This document shows positions 63,251-64,000 of a stretch of DNA of 64,000 bases, one piece after another. A model generated the notes under the pieces. That model ran no database searches, was not told the origin of the DNA, and worked only from the letters and a program-made list of their open reading frames with translations. Every line of letters begins with the position of its first letter. Positions within the stretch are counted from its first letter, which is position 1. This DNA is from Sulfolobus islandicus Y.N.15.51 (GTDB lineage: Archaea; Thermoproteota; Thermoprotei_A; Sulfolobales; Sulfolobaceae): positions 1 through 64,000 of the forward strand of contig NC_012623.1 in NCBI RefSeq assembly GCF_000022485.1, in the 5' to 3' direction. Both the position numbers and the translations under genes were made by a program.

Positions 63251-63908
63251 AGTTTTTCTCTGCTTCAAAGGCTAATCCCTTGTCGGGTACGTACAATTTT
63301 CCAATGTGTTTTAGTACAGATGCAGCTACTCCCAATCCTCTTTGAATATCTGGATCCTTTAATAACTTGTAAATTTCCCAAATACTAGTTATGGGTTTTA
63401 CATTTTCGGTTTTTAAGGCTTCTCCAGTTGCAGAAACCAATAAAGTATAATATTTGAAGTTAGTTAGATCTATTCTTGACAGATCATTAGTAATCTCATC
63501 CCAATGGTTAATTAGGCTTAATGTGAAATCGTTTATTAGAGAATTTATTATCTTTCCTAAGCTTTCTTCATCTTCTAATAGTCCAATTATGGGGTCTAAA
63601 ATACCTCTGCTCCTAACTTTATCTATAAGATTTATTAAGAACTGTATATTGTATATATTGTCATCATTAATAAATAACTTAGTGGTCTTTATGATTTTAT
63701 CCCAACTCGCTAATAATTCTAAGACATCATCACTAGTAAGTGACCCTATTATTTTTCCTATTGTGTTTTCATCTTCTAATATCCCTTTAATTACGTCAAG
63801 TATGCCAAGTCTATCAGTAGTGTTTATTACGTCTAGGATTTTGTTAAGACTGTTAAGTTTTTCATCTTTCAGTAAATTGTCTAAAGCATAGAATTCTCCA
63901 TTAGTCAC
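63240..63908 (-). CDS. DUF1641 protein
   Basis: 222 residues, all-helical with repeated segments LGILDVIKGILEDENTIGKI, RGILDPIIGLLEDEESLGKI and the family signature IQRGLGVAASVLKHIGK near the end. DUF1641 proteins occur with sulfide:quinone oxidoreductase and formate dehydrogenase genes. GTG 63908 uses ggtga overlapping the previous stop codon. The gene before it fits such an oxidoreductase. Confidence 0.87.
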   Translation of the reverse strand: MTNGEFYALDNLLKDEKLNSLNKILDVINTTDRLGILDVIKGILEDENTIGKIIGSLTSDDVLELLASWDKIIKTTKLFINDDNIYNIQFLINLIDKVRSRGILDPIIGLLEDEESLGKIINSLINDFTLSLINHWDEITNDLSRIDLTNFKYYTLLVSATGEALKTENVKPITSIWEIYKLLKDPDIQRGLGVAASVLKHIGKLYVPDKGLAFEAEKNSKT

Positions 63909-63914
63909 TTTAAT

Positions 63915-64000
63915 TCACCAGCTCGCTAGGAACTTTTCTAACGCCATATCTCCTTTAGTCCAAATGAAATACTTATGGAATAATTCCTTCTTCATATGAT
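63915..64000 (-). CDS. 3' end of an FAD oxidoreductase, probably sulfide:quinone oxidoreductase
   Basis: Partial frame running off the window. The visible 28 residues end KKELFHKYFIWTKGDMALEK and FLASW with TGA at 63915-63917. A C-terminal amphipathic helix with an aromatic and basic pattern like this is usual in sulfide:quinone reductases and related type II NADH dehydrogenases, and DUF1641 is their common neighbour. The start and catalytic parts lie outside the window. Confidence 0.5.
   Translation of the reverse strand, partial: HMKKELFHKYFIWTKGDMALEKFLASW

Noticed and set aside
1-64000. tRNA, rRNA, CRISPR repeats, insertion sequences, integrase or att sites
   Set aside because: Looked for T-loop motifs, regular repeat-spacer patterns and transposase motifs; none convincing was seen.

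Overview
The window is chromosomal DNA of a thermoacidophilic crenarchaeon of the Sulfolobus/Saccharolobus group, most likely close to S. islandicus or S. solfataricus. Reasons: very AT-rich DNA with dense short-spaced genes, many leaderless starts about 25 bp after a TATA box, GGTG-type Shine-Dalgarno sites elsewhere, and marker proteins of this group (Cdc6-3, the HerA-Mre11-Rad50-NurA operon, thermopsin-like protease, archaeal PEP carboxylase, C/D box guide RNAs). No rRNA, tRNA, IS element or CRISPR array was found.

Layout. 1-2.3 kb: a replication origin (oriC2 type) with four copies of a 13-bp element, followed by cdc6-3 and a coiled-coil gene. 2.4-7.7 kb: MscS-like membrane protein, pterin dehydratase-like protein, a TPR protein with two unknown proteins, a non-coding stretch with perfect inverted repeats, and a double gamma-glutamylcyclotransferase. 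7.3-9.9 kb: NfeD, thermopsin-like protease and stomatin, driven by interlocked divergent promoters. 9.9-17.8 kb: a second, paralogous NurA-HerA set in which a 1012-residue AAA/coiled-coil ATPase and a coiled-coil protein sit between HerA and NurA. Upstream of it lie two genes that look like a split archaeosine-synthase (ArcS) protein. 18-34 kb: mixed metabolism (DUF255 thioredoxin-like protein, SDR, TenA, NucS, glycosyltransferase, radical SAM enzyme, CobT-like protein, aminotransferase, acyl-CoA synthetase, Nob1, NAD kinase, MFS). 34-38 kb: FNR-type flavoprotein and an RNA-processing cluster (Trm5-like, DUF371, YhbY/CRM, Rnp4, Nep1). 38-51 kb: small membrane protein, two CDF transporters (one truncated), MqnD-like protein, NTPase, thioredoxin, D-aminoacyl-tRNA deacylase, phosphatases, SMC-related ATPase, nucleoside hydrolase and Fur. 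51.7-58 kb: the canonical nurA-rad50-mre11-herA operon, with rad50 frameshifted at an A11 run. 58-64 kb: ferritin-like protein with a perfect internal repeat, Nnr, Bcp peroxiredoxin, PEP carboxylase, an ATPase, and a DUF1641 protein beside the end of a probable sulfide:quinone oxidoreductase.

The most notable elements are (1) the second HerA/NurA system with a large ATPase in its core, next to split ArcS-like genes; (2) the rad50 frameshift in an operon expected to be essential; (3) a set of C/D box sRNA genes not visible to ORF calling, at least two of them textbook in spacing; (4) the 103-bp identical in-frame repeat in the ferritin-like gene; and (5) small or decayed genes (48-residue membrane protein, truncated CDF, degenerate HEPN protein).
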